Shown here piece by piece: positions 29,615 to 39,492 of a stretch of 64,000 bases of DNA. Source of the DNA: Ahrensia sp. GTDB taxonomy: Bacteria; Pseudomonadota; Alphaproteobacteria; Rhizobiales; Rhizobiaceae. Under the pieces are notes generated by a model. The model worked only from the letters and a program-made list of their open reading frames with translations. It was not told the origin of the DNA and searched no databases. The stretch's first letter is position 1. Each line of letters starts with the position of its first letter. The stretch spans positions 1-64,000 of the forward strand of contig NZXU01000085.1 of the NCBI GenBank assembly GCA_002698425.1, in the 5' to 3' direction. The position numbers were made by a program, and so were the translations under genes.

Positions 29615-31288
29615 ATGAGCCAAGCCCCTGATGTTTTGCGCATCGCCGTCGCGCAATCGAACCCGACCGTCGGCGATATTGCCGGCAATCTTGCCAAGGC
29701 ACGCGAAGCCCGCGCCGACGCGGCGCGTCACGGCGCCGATCTCGTTCTTTTCACCGAATTGTTCATCTCCGGCTACCCGCCGGAGGACCTCGTCATGAAG
29801 CCGGCCTTCCTGGCCGCTTGCGAGAAGGCGGTACGGGAATTTGCCGAGGATACCGCCGATGGCGGCCCGGGCGTCGTGATCGGCGTGCCGCTAGCCCGCG
29901 GAACATTGCGGCACAATTCTGTGATGGTGCTCGATGGCGGCACGGTCACGGCCGAGCGCCACAAGGTCGACCTGCCGAATTACGGCGAATTCGACGAGAA
30001 GCGGGTCTTCCAGGAAGGCCCGATGCCAGGACCGGTGGATTTCCGCGGCATTCGGCTCGGCATCCCGGTCTGCGAAGATATCTGGGGCGATCTCGGCGTC
30101 TGCGAAACGCTGGCTGAGAGCGGCGCGGAGATCCTGCTGGTTCCCAACGGCTCGCCCTACTACCGGGGAAAGATCGATATCCGCCACCAGGTCGTCATAC
30201 GGCAGGTGATCGAAAGCGACCTGCCGATTCTCTATGCCAACCAACTCGGTGGGCAGGATGAGCTGGTCTTCGACGGTGCGTCCTTCGCCTTCAACGCGGA
30301 CCGCAAGCTCGCCTTCCAGATGAGCCAGTTCGAGGAGCAGGTGATCGTCACGACATGGCGGCGCGGCGAGGAAGGCTGGTTCTGCGACGAGGGGCCGATG
30401 TCGCGCATCCCGGAAGGCGAGGAGGCGGACTACCGCGCCTGCATGCTGGGTCTTCGCGACTACGTCAACAAGAACGGCTTCAAGAGCGTCGTGCTGGGCC
30501 TTTCGGGCGGCATCGATTCCGCCATATGTGCGGCGCTTGCGGTCGATGCGTTGGGCGAGGAGCGCCTGCACGCGATCATGCTGCCCTACAAATACACCTC
30601 GTCGGAATCGCTGGCCGACGCCGAGATCTGCGCCCAGATGCTCGGCTGCCGCTACGATGTCGTGCCGATCAAGGAGCCGGTCGAGGGGTTCATGTCATCG
30701 CTGTCGGAGCTGTTCGAGGGCACCGAAAGCGGTATCACCGAGGAAAACCTGCAGAGCCGGACGCGTGGCACCATCCTGATGGCGGTTTCCAACAAGTTCG
30801 GCTCGATGGTCGTGACGACCGGCAACAAGTCGGAGATGAGCGTTGGCTACGCGACGCTCTATGGCGACATGAATGGCGGCTTCAATCCGATCAAGGATCT
30901 GTACAAGATGCAGGTCTATGCGCTGGCGCGCTGGCGCAACGCGCACACGCCGCCCGGCGCGCTCGGCCCGACCGGCATGGTCATTCCGCAGAATATCATC
31001 GACAAGGAGCCGTCGGCGGAGCTTCGGCCCGACCAGACCGACCAGGATTCGCTGCCGCCTTATCCGGTGCTCGACGACATCCTCGAAAGCCTGGTCGAAC
31101 ACGAGATGGCGGTCGATGACATCGTCGCCCGTGGCCACGCCCGCGACCTGGTCCACCGTATTGAACACCTGCTCTACATCGCCGAATACAAACGCCGGCA
31201 GTCGGCGCCGGGCGTGAAGATCACCCGCAAGAATTTTGGCCGCGACCGACGCTATCCGATCACCAACCGGTTCCGCGACCGGACGTAA
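29615..31288 (+). CDS. nadE: Glutamine-dependent NAD+ synthetase
   Basis: The last step of NAD synthesis: amidation of deamido-NAD with ammonia from glutamine, in the cytoplasm. At 557 residues it is the two-domain form. The N-terminal nitrilase-type glutaminase has its triad E48 (FTELF), K117 (HKVDLPNYGEF) and C153 (PVCEDIW). The C-terminal synthetase has the P-loop VLGLSGGIDSAI and TTGNKSEMSVGYATLYGD. It ends with the conserved basic RNFGRDRRYPITNRFRD. Confidence 0.95.
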   Translation: MSQAPDVLRIAVAQSNPTVGDIAGNLAKAREARADAARHGADLVLFTELFISGYPPEDLVMKPAFLAACEKAVREFAEDTADGGPGVVIGVPLARGTLRHNSVMVLDGGTVTAERHKVDLPNYGEFDEKRVFQEGPMPGPVDFRGIRLGIPVCEDIWGDLGVCETLAESGAEILLVPNGSPYYRGKIDIRHQVVIRQVIESDLPILYANQLGGQDELVFDGASFAFNADRKLAFQMSQFEEQVIVTTWRRGEEGWFCDEGPMSRIPEGEEADYRACMLGLRDYVNKNGFKSVVLGLSGGIDSAICAALAVDALGEERLHAIMLPYKYTSSESLADAEICAQMLGCRYDVVPIKEPVEGFMSSLSELFEGTESGITEENLQSRTRGTILMAVSNKFGSMVVTTGNKSEMSVGYATLYGDMNGGFNPIKDLYKMQVYALARWRNAHTPPGALGPTGMVIPQNIIDKEPSAELRPDQTDQDSLPPYPVLDDILESLVEHEMAVDDIVARGHARDLVHRIEHLLYIAEYKRRQSAPGVKITRKNFGRDRRYPITNRFRDRT

Positions 31289-31362
31289 ACGGTACGGATC
31301 GTCCCGCGGCGTGATCCCGGTTTAGATTTGAGAAACCTCCCCGAGTCTGCGATCAGTCGGGA

Positions 31363-32607
31363 ATGAGGATGTTCCCGTTCCTGCGCGAAAACGCCCGTTG
31401 GCTCGCCGGCGGGTTTCTGCTGACGTTTTTCGCGAGTTACGGCCAGAATTTCTATGTTGCTTTGTCTAGCGGCGGTATTCGCGAGGATCTCGGGCTGAGC
31501 CACGGCGAATTCGGCGGGCTCTACATGTTTGCCACGCTGGCGAGCGCCGCAGCGATTCCGTTCGCCGGGCGGTTCGCGGACACGATGCCGATCGAACGCT
31601 ATGCGGGCCTGGTCATCCTCGGCCTCGGGGCGTGCATGCTGCTACTCGCCAATGCGTGGTCGGCGGTCACGGTCTTCGTCGCGATTGCCGGGCTGCGAAT
31701 GTTCGGCCAAGGGCTTATGAACCAGACCGCGATGACGGCAATAGGGCGTTGGTTTTCGCTCAACCGAGGCAAGGCGATGTCGACAGCAGCGCTCGGCCAC
31801 CAGTTCTCCGAGAGCGTCATGCCCATCAGCTTCGTGGCGCTTGCAGCGTTTGCCGGCTGGCGAGAGGCATGGATGATGAATGCCGCGCTCTTCATCCTGA
31901 TCGTGTTGCCGGCGGTCTTCCTGTTGATGCGAAAGCCGCGCGCGCAATCTGCCGCCGAAGCGGAGTATCGGGACGAGGGGCGGCAATGGGCGTCTGGCGA
32001 GATGCTTCGCGATCCGCTGTTCTGGCTGCTGATGCCCGGGCTGATCGCTCCGTCCCTGATCGGGACGACGGTGTTCTTTCACCAGGTCTATCTGACCGAG
32101 CTGCGCGGTTGGGCGTTGGCGCAATTCGCCGGCGCGACACCGGTGCTGTCGGTTTTCGCTGTGGTCGCGACATTCGCGACGGGGGTCGTGACGGACCGGT
32201 TTCATTCCGCGGTCATGTTGCCCGTCATGCTTGTCGCCATGGCCGTCGCCACGCTGGCGCTTGGCGTGATGTCGTCCGCCTATGCGATCCTGATCTTCAT
32301 GGCGGGCATGGGGGTGGCTTTCGGCGTCTATTCGGTCGTTTTCGGCGCCATCTGGCCGGAATTGTACGGCACGCGGCACCTTGGCGCCGTCAAATCGCTC
32401 GTGACCGCGATCATGGTCTTCGTCTCGGCGATCGGTCCGGGGTTGAGCGGCTGGCTGATCGATGCCGGCGTTTCGCTGCCGTCAATGATCGAGACCATGG
32501 CGATCTATGCAGCTGTCTCGGCGGTCTTGGTCGCATTCGCCGAACCTGCCGCGCGGAGGCGTGCGGCGGTTCGCAAATCGATTCCGGTTGACGCCGCAAT
32601 CCCCTAA
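31363..32607 (+). CDS. MFS transporter (paralogue 1 of 2)
   Basis: A protein of 414 residues with about twelve transmembrane helices. It begins with ENARWLAGGFLLTFF and contains the MFS loop GRFADTMPIERY between helices 2 and 3. It is clearly paralogous to the gene at 35578-36813: both share ENARWLAGGFLLTFF, GLSHG.FG.LYM.ATLASA and WPE.YGT.HLG along their length. The paralogue lies 3 kb away on the same strand. Substrate unknown; it resembles oxalate/formate-type or monocarboxylate MFS proteins only loosely. The stop is 8 bases from that of a convergent secreted-protein gene. Confidence 0.87.
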   Translation: MRMFPFLRENARWLAGGFLLTFFASYGQNFYVALSSGGIREDLGLSHGEFGGLYMFATLASAAAIPFAGRFADTMPIERYAGLVILGLGACMLLLANAWSAVTVFVAIAGLRMFGQGLMNQTAMTAIGRWFSLNRGKAMSTAALGHQFSESVMPISFVALAAFAGWREAWMMNAALFILIVLPAVFLLMRKPRAQSAAEAEYRDEGRQWASGEMLRDPLFWLLMPGLIAPSLIGTTVFFHQVYLTELRGWALAQFAGATPVLSVFAVVATFATGVVTDRFHSAVMLPVMLVAMAVATLALGVMSSAYAILIFMAGMGVAFGVYSVVFGAIWPELYGTRHLGAVKSLVTAIMVFVSAIGPGLSGWLIDAGVSLPSMIETMAIYAAVSAVLVAFAEPAARRRAAVRKSIPVDAAIP

Positions 32608-32615
32608 AATGCTGT

Positions 32616-33014
32616 CTATTTCGGGGTCCAGACCTCGGTTCCGATCTTGTCGGAGCCGCCATAGGTCCAGACGCCTTTCCAGGTGCCGTCGTCCTGCTCG
32701 ACGTAGAATGCGAGTCCGAAGCTCCGTCCGGAGATGTAGCCGACGGCCAGCGTATCGTCGCCGGCATCGGCCGGTCCCATCATCGAACGCCCCTTGACGG
32801 GCGCGGCTCCAAGAGCAGAGCCGGTATAGCGGGTGCCGGCGATATCCCAGATCACCTCATAGGTTTCGCCCGTCTGGCGGACCGACACCGACCCTCGATA
32901 GGTGCCATTCGCACCGGGATTCGTGCCAGTGACAGCGTAGTCGCCTTCAGGGCCGGCGAGGGCGCACACGACCCCGGCAAAGAAGACCCCGCACGCGCCC
33001 AGCAAAGTTTTCAT
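32616..33014 (-). CDS. Small secreted protein, function unknown
   Basis: A protein of 132 residues with a signal peptide (MKTLLGACGVFFAGVVCALA, cleaved before GPEGD). The mature part is beta-rich with repeated Gly and Trp: DYAVTGTNPGANGTYRG, YEVIWDIAGTRYTG, FYVEQDDGTWKGVWTYGG. It looks like a small periplasmic beta-barrel or lipocalin-like fold, but I cannot assign a family. It converges on MFS paralogue 1 and is divergent from the diguanylate cyclase. Confidence 0.75.
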   Translation of the reverse strand: MKTLLGACGVFFAGVVCALAGPEGDYAVTGTNPGANGTYRGSVSVRQTGETYEVIWDIAGTRYTGSALGAAPVKGRSMMGPADAGDDTLAVGYISGRSFGLAFYVEQDDGTWKGVWTYGGSDKIGTEVWTPK

Positions 33015-33159
33015 CGCCGATTTCCTCTTCTTGTCGCATGTTTTGAGCATCGCACCGTGGACGCCGGCTTTCAATCGCAAGCGGCCGGAGATGCTTTGCG
33101 CGGGTCAATCGTCTGTTCAGTTCTTTCGGCTATGGTCCCGTGCAAACAAGGGCTACGGC

Positions 33160-34638
33160 ATGACTACATTCGATTTGTCGCTGGCGGCTGCGAGGACCGG
33201 GGTTGCCAGAAGGGTCTATCTGGCCGCGGGTGCTATGGTCATCGCTTTTGTGGCGACGATTGCGATCGTCATCCAATTTTCGACCCGGGAAGCCGACAGG
33301 TTCGCGCTTGACGCCGACATGCGGTCGACGAGCCTGGAGTTCGACAGGATGGCCCAGGAAGCGATCCGGGAGCATTCCGAGATCGCCTTCTGGGACGCTG
33401 CCGTCGAAGCCCTGGCGGAAAAGGGCGGCGAGGACATGGACTTCGTCCAGGAGCAGATCGCCGACTGGATGATCGACGGGCTCGGTTACGAGTGGGCCGT
33501 CACTGTCGCGCCCGACGGTGAGGCGGGCGTCGCGGTCATTGGCGACCAGATCCTGCGCAATCCCGGAAATCTCTCCATTGTCGAAGCGAATGCCGATCTG
33601 ACCGCCGCAGCGCGTCGATATTTCGAAGCCAAGCGCGTGAGCGCAGGAAACGGTTTTCTCGTTCCGGCTGGAAATGACAACGTCGTGCGTGGATTGCAGG
33701 CGACGGCGATCCGGAACTGGGACGGCGTGCCTGGCATCGCGATCGCGCAGGTCATCGTGCCGGAGACCGAGGATTTCGCGATCAAGGACGGCGAGGACAC
33801 GGTCTTCGTCGCGTTCAAGCCGCTGACGCGGCAAGCGGTCACTGAACTTGGCCACCGTTTGGGGCTGCCTGCGCCGGATGTGGTGCCGTTCATTCCGTCG
33901 AACCTGCCGATTTCGCATATCGTGCTGCCGAACGCCGGCGCGGCTCCGGAACTGGCTTTCCGGTGGCATCCGCGCGCGCCGCGCCCGGCGATCATCCAAG
34001 CGGTTGCACCGGTGGCGATCGGCCTCTGCGCGCTGATCTGCGCGGTGCTGGTCTATATCGTGACGCGGCATGGACGCGCCTTGCGCGCCCTTGCCGAGAG
34101 CGAGGAACGTAACCGCCACATGGCGGCGCATGATGCGCTGACCGGACTGCCCAACCGCCACCAGTTCGACCAGGCATTCGAGAAACTCATCGGCGGGAGC
34201 GATCCGGTGGCGATCATTTGTATCGATCTCGACCGCTTCAAGGATGTGAACGACACATTCGGTCATCATGCCGGCGACGCCGTCCTGCGCGCGGTCGCGC
34301 AGAGGTTCCAGGACCGTATCGCCGATCACGGTATCGTTGCACGGATCGGCGGCGACGAATTCATCGCGGCCGTAACGAAAGAGGTCGACAGCGATCACCT
34401 GCAAAGGCTCGGCGACAGCCTTGTCGCGGATGCCTCCGAGCCGGTTTCCTACCACGGCCATACATTGAAGATCGGGGCCAGTGTCGGGATTGCGATCTGG
34501 CCGCGGGACGGGCGCGCCGCGCGAGAGGTGATCACGGCCGCCGACCAGTTCCTCTATCGTTCGAAGGGCGAGGGACGCGGCCGGACCACGATTGCCGACG
34601 CGGAAGAAAAGCCGGAGAGTGAACGGCTCAGCGCCTAA
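33160..34638 (+). CDS. Membrane diguanylate cyclase with CHASE4 sensor domain
   Basis: A protein of 492 residues. A transmembrane helix near residues 20-42 (YLAAGAMVIAFVATIAIVIQF) precedes a periplasmic CHASE4-like domain (EIAFWDAAVEALAE...) and a second helix near 285-305. The GGDEF domain follows, with intact motif at residues 397-401 and HDALTGLPNR upstream. No RxxD inhibitory site sits five residues before GGDEF, so product inhibition may be weak. The ATG chosen has AAGGG eight bases upstream. It converges on the VIT1-like gene with a 4-base overlap. Confidence 0.9.
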   Translation: MTTFDLSLAAARTGVARRVYLAAGAMVIAFVATIAIVIQFSTREADRFALDADMRSTSLEFDRMAQEAIREHSEIAFWDAAVEALAEKGGEDMDFVQEQIADWMIDGLGYEWAVTVAPDGEAGVAVIGDQILRNPGNLSIVEANADLTAAARRYFEAKRVSAGNGFLVPAGNDNVVRGLQATAIRNWDGVPGIAIAQVIVPETEDFAIKDGEDTVFVAFKPLTRQAVTELGHRLGLPAPDVVPFIPSNLPISHIVLPNAGAAPELAFRWHPRAPRPAIIQAVAPVAIGLCALICAVLVYIVTRHGRALRALAESEERNRHMAAHDALTGLPNRHQFDQAFEKLIGGSDPVAIICIDLDRFKDVNDTFGHHAGDAVLRAVAQRFQDRIADHGIVARIGGDEFIAAVTKEVDSDHLQRLGDSLVADASEPVSYHGHTLKIGASVGIAIWPRDGRAAREVITAADQFLYRSKGEGRGRTTIADAEEKPESERLSA

Positions 34639-35363
34639 GCCGACGCCCAGTCTCGCAGCAGATATCCGATCAGGAAGGCCGCGCCCGCGGCAGCGAGACC
34701 GATCACGAGCGTCTCGATTCCGGACTTCCACCACGGCGTGACCGCCCAGCGGCTCTTCATCGAACCGATGGCGAAGAAGACGGCCGACGTCAGGGTGAGC
34801 GCCACGGGCATAGCCTGGTCTGCCGGCATGAGCATATAGGGCAGAAGCGGCACCGCGCCGCAAATCAGGAACGCGGCGAAGGTGGAGAGTGCCGAGGTCA
34901 TCGGATCGCGCATGGTGATCGCCTGACCATGTTCCTCGGTCAGCATCATTGCGATCCACCGTTCGCGGTCCGACGTGATCGCCTCGACAGCGTGCTCCAG
35001 CGTGTCGCCGGAGAGCCCCTTCATAGCCATGATCTGGCGAATTTCCTCGCGTTCCCCTTCGGGATCCAGCGAGATATGGCGAATTTCCATCTCCCGCAGG
35101 CGGTCGCGGTCGTCGATCTCCGTCTTGGTGCCAGAATAGTTGCTGGCCGCCATGGAAAGGCCGTCAGCGAGGAGGTTGGCGAGGCCGAGAATGATGACGA
35201 CATGCGCCGACAGCGACGCGCCCACCACGCCCGCCACGATGGCGAAGGTGGTGACGGCGCCGTCGATGCCGCCATAGACCCAATCGCGCAGGTAATTGGG
35301 CTTGTGACCATCCGCGAGGCGAAGACGGATCGCCTCGGCCGTGTGTTTGTGTTCGAGCCGCAT
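34635..35363 (-). CDS. VIT1/CCC1-type transporter
   Basis: A membrane protein of 242 residues in the vacuolar iron transporter family, which moves Fe2+ or Mn2+ out of the cytoplasm. Helix 1 reads DWVYGGIDGAVTTFAIVAGVVGA and helix 2 contains LGLANLLADGLSMAASNY, both family hallmarks. The central acidic loop (DPEGEREEIRQIMAMKG, MMLTEEHG) corresponds to the metal-binding domain. Its 3' end overlaps the cyclase gene by 4 bases; it is divergent from MFS paralogue 2. Confidence 0.9.
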   Translation of the reverse strand: MRLEHKHTAEAIRLRLADGHKPNYLRDWVYGGIDGAVTTFAIVAGVVGASLSAHVVIILGLANLLADGLSMAASNYSGTKTEIDDRDRLREMEIRHISLDPEGEREEIRQIMAMKGLSGDTLEHAVEAITSDRERWIAMMLTEEHGQAITMRDPMTSALSTFAAFLICGAVPLLPYMLMPADQAMPVALTLTSAVFFAIGSMKSRWAVTPWWKSGIETLVIGLAAAGAAFLIGYLLRDWASA

Positions 35364-35577
35364 TTCTCCGGCTACTGTAGGCGTTTGCGATGCCGCCGGG
35401 AACTCTCCTTTGGGTTTATCCGCTATCCGATTTCGTCACCGTCGATTGCGTCGACGCCGGCTTTGTGATCAAGCTTTCCTGCACATCAGCGATCGCTAGC
35501 TTTTTCCTTTCACCGACAACCCCTGCCGCCCGCGCGGCGACCGGATTACCGGTCTTCTTGTATTTACGGACGCCGCC

Positions 35578-36813
35578 ATGTCGTTCATCCGATTCCTGGC
35601 CGAGAATGCCCGCTGGCTCGCGGGCGGATTTCTGCTGACCTTCTTCTCCGCCTTCGGGCAGACCTTCTTCATCTCGCTGTCGGCCGACGGGATCCGAAGC
35701 GAGTACGGGCTCAGCCATGGCGGGTTCGGCACGCTCTATATGGGCGCGACGCTGGCAAGCGCTCTGACCCTGCCGCAACTCGGCAAGATCGTCGACCGTT
35801 TCAGCGTCTCCCGCGTGGTGCTCCTGACCGCGCCGATGCTAGCGCTCGCCTGCGTGCTGATGGCGTGGTCGCATGCGCTCGCCCTGCTGGTGATCACGAT
35901 CTACGGGCTGCGGCTTTTCGGGCAGGGGATGATGACGCATATCGCCATGACGGCGATGGGCAAATGGTTCGCCGCCCAGCGCGGCCGCGCCGTCTCGGTC
36001 TCGGCGATCGGGATGAATTTCGGCGAAGCGCTCTATCCTCTCGCCTTCGTCGTCCTTGCCGGCGCAATCGGGTGGCGCAATTCCTGGCTTGTCGCGGCGG
36101 CGGTCATGCTGCTGGTCGCGCTACCGGCGATCTACTTCCTGATGCGCGTGGAGCGCGAGCCGCAGAGCACGGTGACGCGCAAGGATGCGCCGGCGGCGCG
36201 CAACTGGACCCGCGGCGAGGTGCTGCGCGATCCGGCCTTCTATCTGCTGCTGACCGGCGTGCTGGCGCCGCCCTTTATCGGGACTACGATCTTCTTCCAC
36301 CAGATCTACCTCGTCGAACTCCGCGGCTGGGATCGCGAAACCTTCGCCGCATCCTTCGTCGTCATGTCTTCGATGACGGTGGTCTTCTCGCTTGTCTGCG
36401 GCGGGCTCGTCGACCGGTTTTCCTCCGTGCGCCTTTTGCCGGTCTTTCTCGCGCCGCTTTCGATCGCGTGTTTTGTCCTGGCCGTTTCCGATGCTGTCTG
36501 GGCGCCCTTTGTTTTCATGGGATTGCTTGGCGTTTCCTACGGCTTTTCCACCACGCTGTTCGGATCGGTTTGGCCGGAGGTCTACGGGACGGCGCATCTC
36601 GGCTCCATTCGCTCCTTCATCGTCGCGGTCATGGTGTTCATGACGGCGGTCGGACCGGGCCTAACGGGCACACTGATCGATCTGGGCGTATCCTATCCGG
36701 GGCAGATCTTCGTCATGGGGCTCTATTGTATCGCCGCCAGCCTCGTACTCTTCACCGTTTCCAGGCGACTGGTGGCGCGTGAAGCGCCGCACGGTGCCGA
36801 AGCCTTGCAATGA
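35578..36813 (+). CDS. MFS transporter (paralogue 2 of 2)
   Basis: A protein of 411 residues, about twelve helices, paralogous to the gene at 31363. The shared start is ENARWLAGGFLLTFF and the loop between helices 2 and 3 reads GKIVDRFSVSRV. A short intergenic region of 57 bases separates it from gltX downstream. Because both copies are intact and differ throughout, this is an old duplication rather than a recent one. Substrate unknown. Confidence 0.87.
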   Translation: MSFIRFLAENARWLAGGFLLTFFSAFGQTFFISLSADGIRSEYGLSHGGFGTLYMGATLASALTLPQLGKIVDRFSVSRVVLLTAPMLALACVLMAWSHALALLVITIYGLRLFGQGMMTHIAMTAMGKWFAAQRGRAVSVSAIGMNFGEALYPLAFVVLAGAIGWRNSWLVAAAVMLLVALPAIYFLMRVEREPQSTVTRKDAPAARNWTRGEVLRDPAFYLLLTGVLAPPFIGTTIFFHQIYLVELRGWDRETFAASFVVMSSMTVVFSLVCGGLVDRFSSVRLLPVFLAPLSIACFVLAVSDAVWAPFVFMGLLGVSYGFSTTLFGSVWPEVYGTAHLGSIRSFIVAVMVFMTAVGPGLTGTLIDLGVSYPGQIFVMGLYCIAASLVLFTVSRRLVAREAPHGAEALQ

Positions 36814-36870
36814 GGCCGGGCGAGGGGTAACCGCTGCCGCGTAACACTCCACCGAGACCGAACCTTATCC

Positions 36871-38250
36871 ATGTCCGTCACCGTCCGCTTCGCGCCATCG
36901 CCCACCGGCAATATCCATATCGGCAACGTGCGCACCGCCCTGTTCAACTGGCTCTATGCGCTGAAGCACGGCGGCCGTTTCATCCTGCGGTTCGATGATA
37001 CGGATGTAGCGCGTTCGAAGCAGGAATATGCCGACCAGATCGCCATCGACCTGAACTGGCTCGGCGTTCATCCGCATCAGGTCGAATATCAGTCGAAGCG
37101 CGGCGCGGCGCATGATGCGGCTGTCGAGACGTTGAAGCAGGCCGGCTTGCTCTATCCCTGCTACGAGACGCCGGAGGAATTGGAACGCCGCCGCAAGATC
37201 CGGCTGTCGCGCAGGCTGCCTCCGGTCTACGGACGCGAGGCGCTGAAGCTCGCCGATGACGAAAAGTCGGCGTTCGAGACCGATGGCCGCAAGCCACATT
37301 GGCGCTTCCTGCTGCCGAATTTTGCCAGCGATCCCTTCGAAACGCAGCGCACCGAAATTCATTGGGACGATGTCGTGCGTGGGCCGCAGACGGTCGATCT
37401 CGCGTCGATGTCCGATCCGGTGCTGATCCGCGAGGACGGCAGCTATCTCTACACGCTGCCCTCCGTGGTCGATGACATCGATCTCGGCGTCACCCATGTC
37501 ATCCGGGGCGACGATCATGTGACGAATACGGGCGCGCAGATTGCCCTGTTTAGGGCGCTGGGGGCCGAGGCTCCGGCCTTCGGACATCACAATCTCCTGA
37601 CGACAACCACAGGCGAAGGGCTGTCGAAGCGCTCCGGCGCACTGTCGATCAAGGCGCTGCACGAAGCCGGCTACGAGCCGATGGCCGTCGTCTCGTTGGC
37701 GGTGCTGATCGGCACCTCGGAAGCGGTCGCGGCCGCGCCTTCGCTGGAAGCGATGGCGGAGAGCTTCGACCCCTCTTCGAGTTCGAAATCTGCAGCGAAA
37801 TTCGACCCGGCCGAACTGGATGTACTCAACCGGCAGATCGTCCATGAGTTGCCGTTCGCAGCTGTGTCAGACCGCCTCGCGGCGGTCGGTATCGATGTCA
37901 CGGACCTGCGCGCCGAAACCTTCTGGGCGGTCATCCGCGCCAATGTCGAGAAGGTAGAGGATGCGGCGGACTGGTGGGCGATCGTCACGAAGGCGCCGGC
38001 AAAAGATGCCGTGCTCGAAGGCGAGGATCTCGCTTATGTCCGTGAGGCCTTCGATCTTTTGCCCGATGGCGAGATCGGCGAGGCGACCTGGGGCGAGTGG
38101 ACCTCGGCGGTGAAATCGGCAACCGGCCGCAAGGGCCGGGTGCTGTTCATGCCGCTTCGCATCGCCCTTACCGGTCGGTCGTCCGGTCCCGAGATTGCAG
38201 ATCTATTGCCTCTTCTGGGGCGGGAAGAAATTCTGGCCCGACGACCCTGA
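36871..38250 (+). CDS. gltX: Glutamate--tRNA ligase
   Basis: Charges tRNA-Glu (and, with a GatCAB amidotransferase, often tRNA-Gln in alphaproteobacteria). At 459 residues it is the shorter of the usual two rhizobial GltX types. The class I HIGH motif is HIGN (residues about 16-19: [15 protein letters not shown]) and the KMSKS motif is EGLSKRSG. Its 3' end overlaps the convergent DUF2865 gene by 83 bases, so the last 27 codons are also read on the other strand. Confidence 0.94.
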   Translation: MSVTVRFAPSPTGNIHIGNVRTALFNWLYALKHGGRFILRFDDTDVARSKQEYADQIAIDLNWLGVHPHQVEYQSKRGAAHDAAVETLKQAGLLYPCYETPEELERRRKIRLSRRLPPVYGREALKLADDEKSAFETDGRKPHWRFLLPNFASDPFETQRTEIHWDDVVRGPQTVDLASMSDPVLIREDGSYLYTLPSVVDDIDLGVTHVIRGDDHVTNTGAQIALFRALGAEAPAFGHHNLLTTTTGEGLSKRSGALSIKALHEAGYEPMAVVSLAVLIGTSEAVAAAPSLEAMAESFDPSSSSKSAAKFDPAELDVLNRQIVHELPFAAVSDRLAAVGIDVTDLRAETFWAVIRANVEKVEDAADWWAIVTKAPAKDAVLEGEDLAYVREAFDLLPDGEIGEATWGEWTSAVKSATGRKGRVLFMPLRIALTGRSSGPEIADLLPLLGREEILARRP

Positions 38251-39310
38251 CCTTCCGGGAGCCATCCGCCTCGTCCTCGCTCATTTCGCTCGCAATGTCT
38301 GCTCCGTCAGTGCCCGGTTCGGACCCGGTCGCTTGCGGCGTGATGTCTATCGGATCCGGTGTTTCTGCGTCGTCCGGCATCGGCGTGGCGGCCATATCCG
38401 GTTGGCTGGTCGCTGCGTTGCCTGGTTCAGGCTCAAGCCTCGCCGTCGTCGGCTGTGCCTGGCAGGTGCAGGACGGATCCGCCTGTTCCGGGTTGAGCTT
38501 GCGGTAGAGGAATGCCTGCGGAAGGGCCGTATAGGGCTGGCCCTGCAGCGAGATCATCGCTTCGCTCTCCTGGTCCGGCACGCGGTGGAAAAAGAGCTTC
38601 GCCTCGGTGCCGGGGCACATGGATTCGCAGGTATCGGCATCGCGGCTGAGGAAATCGAAGCCGGTCGAAAACGAAATCGGGAAGTAGTAGCCGTCGCATG
38701 TGCGCACGCACAATGTACGGAAGGTGCCCGGCATATAGGGAATGGTGATCTCGTTCGCATCGGCAGGGGCAGGCGGTGTCATCAGCGCCGTATCGCTCTC
38801 GACATTCGGATCATAGAGCCGTTGGCGGCCGATTCCCTCACGCACGATGATGCGCGATTTAAGGCGCGAGCGATCGGGGGCTTCCGGGATCACCGTGATC
38901 GAATGCGGCTCTGTTCGGGCGACGCGCTGCGGCGCATTGCAGCCGTTGCGTTCGAGCTGCGTTCCGATCGCGCGAATCTGAGCGGCGTTGCGACCGCCGG
39001 ACAGGCGGTCGCGCTGGCGTTCCAGCGCATCGAGATTGGCGTTCATCTCCTGGATGGTGCGGTAGAGCGACTGGCACTCCGCCGAAGAATTGGCGAAACA
39101 GCCGCGCCTTTCCTGCATTGCGCGGGTCTTCGCGATTTCCTCGACCTGTCGCGCTGCCGCCTCGGCGTAGCGTTGGGCTTGGGCCGACGTGCCCGGTCCG
39201 ATGGCGCTGGCTCCGCGCAACTGGGCGCGCAGATCGTCGCATATATCGGCCTGCGCGCCGGCTGCCGAGAGCAATAGAGCGCCCGCGGCGCAAGCGGCGA
39301 GTGTCCGCAT
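38168..39310 (-). CDS. Secreted DUF2865 domain protein
   Basis: A predicted periplasmic protein of 380 residues with a signal peptide ([21 protein letters not shown]). A helical region follows ([27 protein letters not shown]). The DUF2865 core is [20 protein letters not shown] with [11 protein letters not shown] and KLFFHRVP; its paired cysteines suggest disulfides. The C-terminal tail after CTCQAQ is acidic and Pro/Thr-rich. It overlaps gltX by 83 bases tail to tail. The family is widespread in Hyphomicrobiales and uncharacterised. Confidence 0.87.
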   Translation of the reverse strand: MRTLAACAAGALLLSAAGAQADICDDLRAQLRGASAIGPGTSAQAQRYAEAAARQVEEIAKTRAMQERRGCFANSSAECQSLYRTIQEMNANLDALERQRDRLSGGRNAAQIRAIGTQLERNGCNAPQRVARTEPHSITVIPEAPDRSRLKSRIIVREGIGRQRLYDPNVESDTALMTPPAPADANEITIPYMPGTFRTLCVRTCDGYYFPISFSTGFDFLSRDADTCESMCPGTEAKLFFHRVPDQESEAMISLQGQPYTALPQAFLYRKLNPEQADPSCTCQAQPTTARLEPEPGNAATSQPDMAATPMPDDAETPDPIDITPQATGSEPGTDGADIASEMSEDEADGSRKVRVVGPEFLPAPEEAIDLQSRDRTTDR

Positions 39311-39492
39311 GCGCACGAAATGGGTCTGAAACCGGTTGCCGCGGGGCTGTGCCGTCACGTTCTTCCACTCCCCAGGAGGAGTCCCTTCGGGTCGAAGACT
39401 ACACCGCAAATGTGGCATGGCCGGTTAAGCGAGCCGGTTTTTTCCACCGGCCGCTATGGTCAGGCTTAACGGGCTCCTAACGGCGCGGCCTG

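Noticed and set aside
33130..34959. Open frame of 609 codons antisense to the CHASE4-GGDEF gene
   Set aside because: Composition-driven shadow with an Arg-rich translation; the plus strand has transmembrane helices and an intact GGDEF motif.
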